From: Phytophthora colocasiae
Taxonomy: Eukaryota > Oomycota > Peronosporomycetes > Peronosporales > Peronosporaceae
NCBI GenBank assembly: GCA_018806915.1
Contig: JAGKQI010000103.1
Span: 62,001 to 126,000 of the forward strand
Length of the DNA: 64,000 nt
Reading direction: 5' to 3'
The notes below the pieces were generated by a model. It searched no databases and was not told the origin of the DNA. It saw only the letters and a program-made list of their open reading frames with translations. The position numbers were made by a program, and so were the translations under genes. This document shows, piece after piece, positions 16,882 to 27,639 of this stretch; positions within the stretch are counted from its first letter, which is position 1, and every line of letters starts with the position of its first letter.

Positions 16882-18434
16882 AACGCTCGCCGGGTTTGAA
16901 TCCGGTACGAGACGAGCGTTCAACGTCTTACATCTATGCATATGTGAACAAGAAGGCCATGGATCAAGTTAGCAACAAGCGAACGGATCTATTGGATAAT
17001 ACATGTGAACTTCATGGGAAACGTACGGCTAGAGTTGCAAGCTTCCGCTCTACAGACGATGAATACCAGAGATCCGAGATCGCCATGTCCTTGGATCTCA
17101 TGCCTGAGAGTCACGCGGGTACTGGAAGTACCATGTCCCCAGCAAACACTTCCAAGCAGGCCAAGGCAACGTGCAAGATCAACAATGCCAAGTCCACCGT
17201 GCTTCTTGACTCGGGATCCGAGGTGTCGATCATCGATGCCGCCTTTGCTCGTAAGGTTGGATCCCAGATCGACACTAGTCAAACACAAGAATGCCTCGGA
17301 ATTGGTGAGCAGCTGTACATTGCAGCAGGCAAAACAAGGATCAAGGTTACCTTGGCTGGATACTTGGTATACTTCTGCGATGTCTGGGTCGGCGAGGATC
17401 TTCCACCCGACTGCGACGCGATCCTCGGTATGGACTTCATGGTACCAGCCGGGATCCGACTCGACTTGGGCGACGGATCCGTGTGCTTGCATGACGAGAT
17501 CCGTGTGCGCCTCCATGGACGACGGAAGATCTTCAGCGGCCGGGCCCGCCCGCTACTCCTCCAAGAAGGCATACGGCTGGAACCCGGCGAGATCTTCGAG
17601 CATCCGGATCGGATCCATCTCAAGGAGTACGAGAAGCTGTGGCTACGCAGAGGCAAGCAATGGGTACCAACGTTAGCTCAAGGTCCAGGCAAGATCCGCC
17701 ATCTACAACTTACCAATGTCGGTGAGAAAGCGGTCTCCCTCAACCACAATGAGGAGATCGGCATGTGGCTGGCCGGGGATCACGTTCCTCGCACCCCGGG
17801 CTTCATTTCCGTCGGATCCCGGCGCTACAACGAGTGGCAGAACCTTGCCATGAGCGCCACGACGGAGATCCCGCCGCCACCGCGTCCGAAGGAGCCTTGG
17901 GAGCTTGAGCCGGCGGTGGATCGGCCGAAGTACGCAGAGCCGAGAGGGATCCTGAAGCGCCCTGTCCACACCGCTGTCGTGTCACGCTGCCCCGGCTCGC
18001 CACCTACGTCGGACCGGATCCTTGAAGGAACGGTCGACTGGCGAGACAGGATCCAGTCCGACGGATCCGATTCGACGACGTCTAGGCTCCAAGCGCACCG
18101 CCGTGTCCGATTTGGACCAGAGGCCGCAAAGGATGCTGCGCCAGACTCGTCGGATCGAGGGGCGTCCTCACACGCCCGGATCCAAGATCCACAGGCTCAA
18201 GGATCCTCCGGATCCTCTTCAGCTTGTCTGATTGAAGATCCGGCAACGTGTACTGTCTCTGGCCAGAGACTGGACGCCACCGTTGAGGATCGGCAGCACG
18301 TCCGTGCGACGGGCGACGACCATCACTCCGACAAATCAGTCGGAGATGACGTTTTAAAGGCGCCCTGGGGTGAATATGAATGCCCCGCTGCTGAGGTCGG
18401 TATGGACATGCAGCGCGAGGCGAGGCGCGTCTAA
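16842..18434 (+). CDS. Protease region of element A pol (-1 frame)
   Basis: This frame is -1 relative to gag and overlaps its end by 40 nt, with no ATG at its beginning, so expression by frameshifting at 16872 is likely. The aspartic protease motif is in VLLDSGSEVSIIDAAFARK near codon 125 (Asp-Ser-Gly in place of the usual Asp-Thr-Gly), with a second conserved block DAILGMDFMVPAG. A beta-rich segment then resembles capsid- or RT-linking sequence, followed by Pro/Ser-rich low-complexity sequence. It ends at TAA 18434. In a functional element protease would be joined to RT; here a stop and shifted frames separate them. Confidence 0.85.
   Translation, partial: AHASRSCREDVKLERSPGLNPVRDERSTSYIYAYVNKKAMDQVSNKRTDLLDNTCELHGKRTARVASFRSTDDEYQRSEIAMSLDLMPESHAGTGSTMSPANTSKQAKATCKINNAKSTVLLDSGSEVSIIDAAFARKVGSQIDTSQTQECLGIGEQLYIAAGKTRIKVTLAGYLVYFCDVWVGEDLPPDCDAILGMDFMVPAGIRLDLGDGSVCLHDEIRVRLHGRRKIFSGRARPLLLQEGIRLEPGEIFEHPDRIHLKEYEKLWLRRGKQWVPTLAQGPGKIRHLQLTNVGEKAVSLNHNEEIGMWLAGDHVPRTPGFISVGSRRYNEWQNLAMSATTEIPPPPRPKEPWELEPAVDRPKYAEPRGILKRPVHTAVVSRCPGSPPTSDRILEGTVDWRDRIQSDGSDSTTSRLQAHRRVRFGPEAAKDAAPDSSDRGASSHARIQDPQAQGSSGSSSACLIEDPATCTVSGQRLDATVEDRQHVRATGDDHHSDKSVGDDVLKAPWGEYECPAAEVGMDMQREARRV
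16872..16921 (+). promoter_or_regulatory. Candidate -1 frameshift signal, element A
   Basis: The gag frame ends G TTA AAC TAG, with the heptamer GTTAAAC at 16872-16878 directly before the stop. A two-part hairpin follows: outer stem GAACGCTCG (16881-16889) with CGAGCGTTC (16913-16921), and inner stem CCGGGTT (16890-16896) with AATCCGG (16899-16905). The downstream pol frame is -1 and open across this point. Heptamer, stop and hairpin are matched in element B with compensating base changes. Confidence 0.8.
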
Positions 18435-19343
18435 CGAGCCGTCGCATGCCTCAAACGGTGCCCTAGAAGCCGAAGGGCCCATGTCGACGCGCCTCCTTGA
18501 AGATCCGGAGGGCTGCCCTGTCTCTGCGCAGAGCCGGGACAATGATGTCGAAGGGTCGCCCCGTAATCATGAGACAGGTGACCATCACTCAGAGGGCACA
18601 GTCGGATCCAAGTTTTCGGAGTGCCTTGAAGCCCACAGGAATGCCCCGGAACTAGAGCGCTCATTAGACGCGCCCAGTCAAGACCTTTCCAATGAGCTAC
18701 CCCACACCCCCCACCGACGCCTACAAGCAAAGTCGGATCCCAACCTGACACAGGTTGAAGATTGGTGTCGCGTATGCGACAGGGTTAAGGACGGGGCAGG
18801 CCTGAACGGTCGTCTGATCCCGCACTTAGTGGGGATCTGAGCTCCTCATATTCACACGAATACGAGCGAGCGGCAGGGACGACCAGCAGGAAGGGCGCCG
18901 CCGATTGCAAGGCACCCAGGGCGGTTTACGCGTGTACCAAGGGTGCTACGGATGCGCCTCCGCAAGATGAAGATGATGGTGCGCGCCAAGGCAAGACTGA
19001 AGACTCGAAGTGCGAACGCATTTGATTTCGCTTCTCTTTGTGGCAATAGATTTGTATCGGTTAAAAGAGGGTATAGAGAAGATAAAGGGATAATGGAAAT
19101 GACTTTAGTATTTGATTGGCAAGAGTGTTGTGTATTAGGTTTCAAGGTGGGGAGAGTCAGAGCACAGTCAACAAAGGGCATTCAAGCTCGACCATGAAAC
19201 AGCGAGTGTCTGTTTCTCCGAGCCCTAATCTTCGTCATTGGCAGAAATAGGACCGACGTGGTCAAGACAATAATATCGAATCAGGGGATCCGGATCAAGG
19301 CGCTACGGCACAAGAAGAGCTGGACCAAGGGGCGGCGACGTAC
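18435..19343 (+). other. Linker between protease and RT, element A
   Basis: A Pro/Ser-rich frame (18370-18840) repeats the pattern of the protease tail (CPVSAQSRDNDVEG and GDHHSEGTVG beside CTVSGQRLDATVED and GDDHHSDKSVG), so an internal duplication of roughly 250 nt is likely. The stretch 18839-19286 has no GATC at all, unlike everything around it, and is richer in A and T from 19020. It may be a separate insertion. No gene is recognised in it. Confidence 0.55.
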
Positions 19344-22300
19344 GTGGACGCGGCGAAGACCCCAGAAGACGATCCGAGAACTGGACGTGGTGCGCCGAAG
19401 GGTGATCCTGCTGTTGGATCCAGCTTGGAAGCAGGAAGCGAAGTCGGAAGACCTGCCGAGGGAGGTGCCGCTCGTGGACCGGATCCGGCCACAAGAAGGC
19501 TGGATCCTGGTAGCCATGTAACAGCCAGTGATCCGCCCAGAGTGGGGACAAGTGAGGATCCGTCACCGGCGTCAGGACATGGAGATCACAAGTTCGCCTC
19601 AGACAGGGATCTCGTGGTTGGATCCCGACCGGATCTCGTGGCTGAGTCCCAGCCGGATCTCGAGGTTGGTGCCCGGCCGGATCCTGGATCCGCAGAAGAT
19701 CACGCCGACGATGGAGTGTTTGTCCACGAGAATGGCGGATCCTACGCGGAGGATCTCGAGAAGGAAATGGCGGTGTTGCCAGAGGTTGTGACGGCGACGG
19801 TCGAAGTGAAGATCGAGGATCTCCAAGTGGGGATCAGCCTCCAACACACCTGAGGAGATCCAACGACTGGCGAATGTGATCTGGAAGTACAAGCACCTGC
19901 TGATCGGAAAGGGCAACGCCTTGCCCCCGCCTGCTGTAGGCGCGATCTGTGACATTGATGTGGGAGACGCGAAGCCAATTGCCCAGCGAGTGCGTAAGGT
20001 GGCGCCGCAGTATCGCGAGAAGCTCTCGGATCTGATCAAGGGATTGTTGCAAGCGAAGATCATCCAAGTCTCAACGTCACCATGGGCTTCGCCAATTGTC
20101 GTGATCATCAAGAAGAATGGCGTTGACATCAGGCTCTGCATCGACTACAGGTTGGTGAATAGCCTGACGAGGTTGATGGTATATCCTATGCCTCTCATCA
20201 ACGATCTACTGGAGGATCTCGGCGCCGTGTTATGGTACTGTTCTCTCGACATGGCCAGTGGTTTTTGGGTTGTCTCCATGACGGATCGCGCAAGAGCCAT
20301 CTCGGCATTTATCACCCCGTTTGGATTGTTCGAGTGGAACCGGATGCCGTTTGGACTCAAGAATGCCCCGCAGATCTACCAGCGTTTGTTGGACAACACC
20401 CTCTATGGGTTCCTACGGATCCCGCCCACGGCCGGATCCGGATCCGCGTTGGATCTCTTCCGAGATGGGATCCCGGAGAGGAATGGTGAACAGTCTGTAC
20501 TTGGACGAAGATCGTACATCGACGACATCTTAGTGACTGCCGGATCCTGGGATCACCTGTGTGAGCGAGTGCGTTTACTGCTGGAAGCCTGTGACAAGTG
20601 GAACTTGTCGATCAGCGTGGCCAAGAGTTTCTGGGGTCTGAAGAAGGTCGATTACCTGGGACACCGAGTGTCTAGCGAAGGACTAGAGGCACATCCGAAG
20701 GACCGAGAAGCGCTGGTGGATCTTGCGTTCCCGAGATCGCTGCGCGCTATGCAATCTTTCCTGGGTAGCCTAAACTACTACGCTCGATTCATCGAGGACA
20801 TGGCGGTCTACGCGTCGGTACTCTACGAACTGAGGGAGGTCGACTTCGCGGAGTTGAGGTCCAGCCGCAAGATCCTGCAGCCAACCGACTCTGTGATCAA
20901 GGATCCCGAGGACCCGATCCGAATGAGAAGTGGATCCGTGCTTCAGCCGCCTTCGAGGCCCTGAAGAGGAAGATCGCTATGACTCCTACGCTTCGGCATT
21001 TCGATCCCGACAAGCAACCGGTGGTGATTGTCTACGCCAGTGAGTGGGCCATCTCAGCTTCCCTGACGCAGGATCATGATGGGATCTACATGCCGGTGAT
21101 GTTCGTTAGCAGATCCCTGAAACCGAACGAAGTATACTATGGGATCGTAGAGAAGGAGGTGCTGGCCTTGCTAAGGATCCTGGATCTCGGATATTCCATG
21201 TTGGTTGGACGACGGATCCGGGTCCTAACCAGGCACTCTACTCTCCGGTGGTTGTTCCGTTCTACCGGACTACAAGGAAGGTTGGGCCAATGGGCGGCGC
21301 TGTTATCGCCTTGGGCTTTGGAGATCACGAAGTGCACGAAAGGGGAGGACGAGATCCTCGGATCCCTTGCCGCAAGTATCACCCCGAGATCCGAGGTGGA
21401 TCAAGCTCTAGTGAACATCGCCCCGAGGAAAGAGCCACGCCGAGCGATCCAGATGCCAGTACCGACCGTAGGACCGGAGGAAGAGTTGTGGGTGGTTAGT
21501 TTCGACGGATCCGCCAGGGTGAAACGTGGCGGAGGATCCTTCAGCGCGATCGTCTGGAAGTTACCTGAATGGAGGGTGATTAAGGCAGCATCTCGATACG
21601 CAGAGAACCTGACAGTCAACGAAGCAGAGTATAACGGACTTCTATTATGCTTCGAGTTACTCGAGGATCTGGCTAAGGGGCGACTTGTTATCTGCGGAGA
21701 TTCGAATCTGGCGATCCGCCAGATGCGCGGCGAGATCGACTGTAAAGCGCCGGCCCTGACGTTACTGAGACAGAAGGCGCTAATGCGGCTTCGGGATTGG
21801 CCGGATCACGACCTGCTACATGTGAAGCGAGCGTGGAACGCAAGCGCCGACAGCTTGGCCAGTGCAGCATTGCAACGAGAGATCGGGATTACAGTCGACC
21901 AAGGGGCGGACCACGAGGATCTCGTCACTTTGAATCGGTTGGATGAGATTCTGACCTCGGGATCCGAGGATCCGACACCACGGATCAGTGCAGTGGCTAC
22001 TCGAAGACAAACCAGAGAAGGGCGACCCCGAGTACTCGACGAGGAGTCCGTGCAACGGCTGAGGATCGACCGGATCCGACAAGCCCAGGACGAAGAAACA
22101 TGGATCTTCAACCTGAAGTCGTTCCTGCGGGGACAGCTGACGGATCTGACTGCGGCCGAAGCCAAAACGTGCCGTCTGCTAGCAGACAATTTCGAGTTGG
22201 ACGAGGATGAGCTGTTGTTCTATTGCACGCCGTCACGAAGGGCCGAAGCCGATCGAGATGGATTATTACGACTGGTTATACCGGAGACGCTCCAGGCGGA

Positions 22301-23661
22301 CCTGCTGCATCACTATCATAGCAGTCTAGAAGGAGGACATCAAGGGATCGGCCGTACGTACCAGAGGATCAAGGACCACTTCTACTGGAGAGGACTTTTC
22401 AGATCCGTGCAGCAATTTGTCGGTGAATGCGTGGATTGTGAGACGGGCAAGGGGCGACCTACGATCCGTGGAGTGTCGCCAGGCAACATTCAAGCCACCT
22501 ACCCGTTTCAAGTGATCGCCATGGATCATATACCCTCGCTACCAAGATCCAAGAACGGGAACACCGAGCTTCTAGTATGGGTACTGGTTACGTGATCGTC
22601 AATGCTAATAACTCACGAACAGCTCAAGCTGTGGCGGAGTCCTATGAGATCTGTGTGTTTCGTCGATTCGGCGACAGCCAGGTGATCCGGCACGACCGAG
22701 AACCCGGGTTCATGTCCGATTTTTTTCGTGCTTTCAACCGGATCCTAGGCCAGCGCCAGAGAGCCACTATGGCTTATCGACCACAGTCGAACGGCACGGC
22801 TGAACGGATGGTACAGACGATTACTCGAGCAATCAAGATGTATGTTCAGGATCCCGACCAGAGAGATTGGGACGAGTATGCCGAACGCTTGACCTTTGCT
22901 TTGAACACTGCACAAGACCTGACACGCCGTTCTACCTCGCCCATGGCTGGGATCCCAAGACAACTCTGGAGGCAACACTATCCGTAGGAAGTACCGGACG
23001 CCGAGATACCGATCCACGACGTTGGAGGTATCAGATCCAGCGACACTACCAACTGGCCAGGGCTGAGGTGAATGACCGCTTGAAGCAGGCGATCTCGGAT
23101 CGTGCCGACCGGCAGAACGAAGCGGCGACTCAACACTCCATCGAGGCCGGATCCCAAGTGTGGCTGTTCTTAGACAGAGTCAAGGAAGGGTACGCCAAGA
23201 AACTGGCTCACCTGTGGCATGGACCGTTCCGTGTGGCGGAAATGACGAATGAGTATGCAGCTCGCTTGGAAATCGTGAGTACAGACTACCACTTGTTTCC
23301 GGTGGTGCACATCTCCAAGTTGAAGCCTGTCAGGACATTTCCAGACCGACCGAAGATCCAGCTGACGGTGGACGAAGCGGATCGTTTAGACTTCGACGAA
23401 GCCTTGTTACCGGAGGACAGCTGGGAGCGTGATCTGGAAGATGGCGAGTTTGAAGTCGAGCGGATCGCGGACGTCCGGACCGGACGACCCACTCGGTATG
23501 GCCGGATCCGACGAGAGTTCCAAGTTTTCTGGAAAGGGTACGAGGACCCTACCTGGGTAGATGAAGCAGACCTGAACTGCGGCGCGTTACTGCATGAGTT
23601 CCTCCAAGAACGGAGCAAAAGGAACCGCTTCCAAGCGATGCAGTCTCATGAAGAGGAGTAG
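19344..23661 (+). pseudogene. RT-RNaseH-integrase-chromodomain of element A, broken
   Basis: The domains are all present in normal order but fall in successive frames: 19344-19853 (linker), 19876-20964 (RT with SYIDDIL near 20512), 20979-22595 (RNase H 1, RNase H 2, integrase zinc finger, start of core), 22577-22987 (core with HDREPGF and NGTAERM), and 22867-23661 (end of integrase and the chromodomain, WKGYEDPTWVDEADL). At least four small indels separate them, one removing the region between WV and TGYVI of the integrase. The first RNase H has TRHSTL in place of the usual TDH. The second has the intact FDGS, NEAEY and GDSNL motifs. The copy cannot make a full polyprotein. Confidence 0.92.
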
Positions 23662-23839
23662 CCGAGGTGGTGGATCTTCTATTGGTGAGGGCGCTCGCCA
23701 ATGTGGAAGAAGAAGACTGGCAGCCTACTGCGAGTGGACGCGTTGTGTATTTACATGTGAAGAAAAGAAGGGTGACCTCTGAGTGGGGATCGGATGCCAG
23801 CTAGGTCGATGCCCGATCACTTACTCGGATCTCCAAGTC

Positions 23840-24253
23840 GGATCCTTGAGTTCTGAAGGCGGATCCTTGGGTCCTGAAGGCGGATCCTTGGGTCCTGAAG
23901 GCGGATCCTTGGGTTCTGAAGGCGGATCCTTGGGTCCTGAAGCCGGATCCTTGGGTTCTGAAGTCGGATCCTTGGGTTCTGAAGGCGGATCCTTGGGTCC
24001 TGAAGGCGGATCCTTGGGTTCTGAAGTTGGATCCTTGGGTTCTGAAGTTGGATCCTTGGGTTCTGAAGGCGGATCCTTGGGTCCTGAAGGCGGACCCTTG
24101 GGTTTTGAAGACGGATCCTGGGATTTTGAAGCTGGATCCTTGGGTCCTGAAGTCGGATCCTTGGGTTCTGAAGGCGGATCCTTGGGTCCTGAAGGTGGAT
24201 CCTTGGGTTCTGAAGGCGGGATCCTCGGATTTTGAAGTTGGATCCTGGGGCCC
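23840..24253 (+). repeat. 21-bp tandem repeat array in element A
   Basis: About 19 units of GGATCCTTGGGTYCTGAAGG plus one base, with point variants, just after the pol stop. Since 21 is a multiple of three the array stays open in several frames and encodes GSLGPEG/GSLGSEG repeats on one strand and DPPSEPK on the other. Every unit contributes a GGATCC. It is unlikely to be a gene by itself. Confidence 0.95.
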
Positions 24254-24367
24254 TCTGTCAATGGGTCTCACTATCATTGCTTGGGCGATTTGAAGTTAGA
24301 GTGTGCGGATCCTGAGCGAAGAAAGCCTGAGTGGACGAGAAGAATATATGGAGTTAAGTAACGCAGC

Positions 24368-27334
24368 CTACAGAGGTTGGGGTCTGGCAGCGTCGGGATC
24401 GAACCCCGGCAGCGAGCGGACGAACTTCATGGAGAGTCGACTGGCACCGAAGCTGGGATGGGAGGATCCGGAACGGTAGTGGGTACGCCAAGGATCCTGA
24501 CGATCGCAATCTTTAAGAGCGGCAACAAGGTTTTGTGGAGGATCCGCTCCTGCAGCGACGGCTTCAGCTCCCAGATACCAAGTGGTATCTTCCAAAGGCA
24601 GTGGGAAGTGAATGAAGTGTGGGTCCAACCAGAGATCCAAGTCACAACACCCGGTTAGGCGCATCCTTTCGAATATCTTGTTCTGCAGCTTGCGATAATT
24701 ATCCCGCGCGTGAGATCCACGATTCTTCCTGCGACGATAGAAACCTGCGAACCAGCTATCCGTCTTGCGTAGTTCGGTAGAGATGGGGAATGAATGCGTG
24801 GATTCCCAAACCGCTTGGAGATTGGCAGACTCAAACGCATCATACCAACTCAAGATCTCCGCAAGTCGAGGCGACAGATCCTCCTGGAAGGTATGAGGGG
24901 GCGGAGCTTGAGACTGGAGGTCCTTCCACGGCTCCGTCGCGTACAACTGAGTAATATGGGCTTGGGAGATGAGATCAGGAACGTAACTGCCCCGATCCAA
25001 CGCACCACGGCCGATACGGAGCGGGAACAACCACCCAGGACGACGACAAGCGGTCAAACCACTGGCGGAAAGCGTCCGGAGACTCAGCTGGCTAACTTCG
25101 CTCGCGATCCAAGGTGTCACTTCTTCGGAAGCCATTGGGCGAGGATCTCGGGCGGCAGGAACAAACTCCTTCAACGGACCAAAGGCTTCAAACTGCAGGT
25201 TTTCAACGTTTCCACGAGAGCCCGTCTCGGGAGCTGCTGGGGATGTAGGTGACGAACGGCTGGACCCGTTATCAGGCGGAGCAGTTGAAGCATCGCCGAT
25301 CTCGATAGGAGCGGATGCTGACCCCTCCCCGGATGAACGCCGACGTAATTCTGACCGGGAGCGCAACTTCGCGACCCGTACCTGCTCGTCCTCGGACCCC
25401 TCCGACTCCCCATCTGAGCTGGCTTCTCGGTCACTTGGTACGGCTGATCCGGGCGAATTCCCCTCACCGGAATCTTGTGGCTTCTTTCGGCTTCTGATAG
25501 CGGGGGCCTTGAGAACCGCTGGGTCAGGGACCTTCGTTTTTTCACTTGAAGGAGGCTCTTCGGTGGGCTGGTTTGGAGCTACTCCAGGTTCGGAATCGGC
25601 GGAGTCTGGATCCCGCCCCGAACACTCTTCCCTTGCGTCCCCAAAGTCAAAATCCGGATGTTTCTCCGTGTCGTTCCCCTCTGTGTAGACGGGAGTAGGC
25701 GTGGGCTGGGACGTGACGTCGGAAGACTTCGCAGGGCTGGCGCAGCGTGGGACCTTAGGGGGAGGTTCTTTTGTTGAAGAAGAAACGTCGCTGTGTCGAC
25801 GTTTAGAAGAAGAAGACCCCTTGGCAGTGGACGTCTCCGACTGTACGCTCGGCGCACTGGACGAGCTGCGCATCGCCATAGAAGCGATCGACGCCAGATT
25901 ACGAAGAGCTGCGGTACGCTCGTCAATGACGCTACGGTGTTCCTCCTCCAGGGCAGTATGCTCCTGGCTGAGTGCGTTATGCTTCGCCTTGAGGTCTTGA
26001 TGACTTCCGCGGAGACGCTTGAGATGTTCTTGGTCGACCGATGCTTGCGCCATCGACGCCGTCAACTGCTCGTTTTCCCCCTTCAGACGCTGGATCTCAA
26101 CCCCTTGATCCCGAATGATCTGGTCTTTCCCGGCGAAGACTTGTCTCGCTTGGTCTCGCTCAAGAGTTACGGTGGAAGTTTTCTGTGTGGCCTTGTCCAG
26201 AGCTTGGGTCGCCTGATCTCGCACGCGAAGAGCTTGATCTCGCTCATTTGACACGCGATCCAATTCCTGGGAGACCGCGGCGGACCTCCGCGCAGCCTCG
26301 TCACGCTCAAGGCGTGACCGATCGAGATCCGCACTCATCTTCTGCTGGTCCGGCGTTTGGCTCCGGATCCTGTCGAGCTCGCGCTTGGCTCTCTCTCTGG
26401 CTTGGTCCGCACGATCCCGTCGATCATTCGCTTCCCGTAGATCATCTTCGGCCCGCTTGAGACGTTTCTCGGCGCTCAGACGCTTGAGCGCGTTGTTCTC
26501 AGCCCGTCTCTGCTGACGTTCCATCTCTTCCCGAGCGCTGAAGTTCTCCCGTTCCAAGCGCGTAAGGTCTTCGTGGGCTCGGTTAAACTTCTGAAGGGTA
26601 TGTGCATGTACCCGGTGAAGATCTTCACGTCTGCGCTCCGATTTGGCGAGAAGTCCTTCCAACTCAGCGATCCTCTCTTTCTGGACATGAAGTTCTAGCT
26701 TGAGCGAGTCGACCGTCTTGGCAAGATTCTGTTGGGAGAGTTGCTTGAGCGACTCGCGCAGCTGATCCCGGTGGGCCCGGAGGCTTTCGATCTTATGCGC
26801 TTGTTGATCGCAACGGATATCAGCCTCTGCGAGCTGGACGCTGGTGCGATTACGTTCGAGCTCCGCTGCATCTCGCGCGGCCTCCACCGCTCGTAGCTGA
26901 GTTTCCAGATCGTTCGCACGCTCCAGTAGCTCTGGGGACTCTTCACGCTGATCCTCGAGATCTTGGACCAATCGGACTACCGAAGGATTCTCCACTGAGA
27001 CATCTTCCCCAGCAATCTGCTGCTCGAGCCCCACCGTATAATCTTGCAAAACGGCGTAGGCTTCTGCCGAAGACACTTCCAGATCGGAATGCCGGACCTT
27101 GAGAGTGTCCAATTCGCGCAGGCGATCCTTGAGCCGATCCAGATCCTGCACCGCTTCCGCTTCTTTCTGTTTCGCTAACCGGAGAGCAGCTTGGGACACA
27201 TTGTACCGGTGCTGCGTGAAATCGATGAAGGCTTGGGCAACGTTCAGGCGGGGTTGCAGCATGTTGTGGAGTTCTTCGTTATGGCGGCGCGCTGCGGTCA
27301 GATCATGGAGCACTTGTTGGTAGCTGTCCTGCAT
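24368..27334 (-). CDS. Antisense coiled-coil protein of element A
   Basis: The frame is open from 27688, inside the 3' LTR, to the stop at 24368. The first ATG is at 27334 and gives 988 residues; upstream there is only a GTG. Residues about 1-500 form a long heptad-type coiled coil rich in Arg, Glu, Gln and Leu (ELDRIRSQTPDQQKMS and similar). A Ser/Pro/Glu-rich acidic region with a basic SKRRHS patch follows. The last 230 residues look globular, with aromatic motifs WYDAFESANLQAVWESTHSF, TELRKTDSWFAGFYRR and DPWRTHYRSG. It lies between pol and the 3' LTR on the opposite strand. Element B has a decayed homologue in the same position. I do not recognise the family; a structural or nucleic-acid-binding role is only a guess. 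Confidence 0.8.
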   Translation of the reverse strand: MQDSYQQVLHDLTAARRHNEELHNMLQPRLNVAQAFIDFTQHRYNVSQAALRLAKQKEAEAVQDLDRLKDRLRELDTLKVRHSDLEVSSAEAYAVLQDYTVGLEQQIAGEDVSVENPSVVRLVQDLEDQREESPELLERANDLETQLRAVEAARDAAELERNRTSVQLAEADIRCDQQAHKIESLRAHRDQLRESLKQLSQQNLAKTVDSLKLELHVQKERIAELEGLLAKSERRREDLHRVHAHTLQKFNRAHEDLTRLERENFSAREEMERQQRRAENNALKRLSAEKRLKRAEDDLREANDRRDRADQARERAKRELDRIRSQTPDQQKMSADLDRSRLERDEAARRSAAVSQELDRVSNERDQALRVRDQATQALDKATQKTSTVTLERDQARQVFAGKDQIIRDQGVEIQRLKGENEQLTASMAQASVDQEHLKRLRGSHQDLKAKHNALSQEHTALEEEHRSVIDERTAALRNLASIASMAMRSSSSAPSVQSETSTAKGSSSSKRRHSDVSSSTKEPPPKVPRCASPAKSSDVTSQPTPTPVYTEGNDTEKHPDFDFGDAREECSGRDPDSADSEPGVAPNQPTEEPPSSEKTKVPDPAVLKAPAIRSRKKPQDSGEGNSPGSAVPSDREASSDGESEGSEDEQVRVAKLRSRSELRRRSSGEGSASAPIEIGDASTAPPDNGSSRSSPTSPAAPETGSRGNVENLQFEAFGPLKEFVPAARDPRPMASEEVTPWIASEVSQLSLRTLSASGLTACRRPGWLFPLRIGRGALDRGSYVPDLISQAHITQLYATEPWKDLQSQAPPPHTFQEDLSPRLAEILSWYDAFESANLQAVWESTHSFPISTELRKTDSWFAGFYRRRKNRGSHARDNYRKLQNKIFERMRLTGCCDLDLWLDPHFIHFPLPLEDTTWYLGAEAVAAGADPPQNLVAALKDCDRQDPWRTHYRSGSSHPSFGASRLSMKFVRSLPGFDPDAARPQPL

Positions 27335-27639
27335 CTCGTTATACCCAGCAGCGAGAGACTGGAGCGAGGCAATGGCATCATACACTGGATCCAGATCTGG
27401 AACCGTGGGGGTCGTAGCCGCAGCGGGGTCGGAAGGGCTTGGTCGCAATGAGGACAAGGGGCTGGGCCGCAGAACGATCTTGGCCGAAGAACACCGTGGT
27501 GTACGCGGAGGAACTAGCGTCGTCGGACCGATCCATTTTCGCCGAAGTGAGGATTTGAAGAAGTGGTGGATCGGACCGAGAATTTGTATGGGAACGACGT
27601 GATGCCGTCGTGCGGCAACAACCTCGTCCCAGGGGCGAT

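Noticed and set aside
23840..24253. CRISPR-like periodic array
   Set aside because: Units are contiguous with no unique spacers; an ordinary tandem repeat in a eukaryotic element.
23783..24277. 150-158 codon frames on both strands over the 21-bp array
   Set aside because: Unit length is a multiple of three, so frames stay open without selection; pure heptapeptide repeats with no start context.
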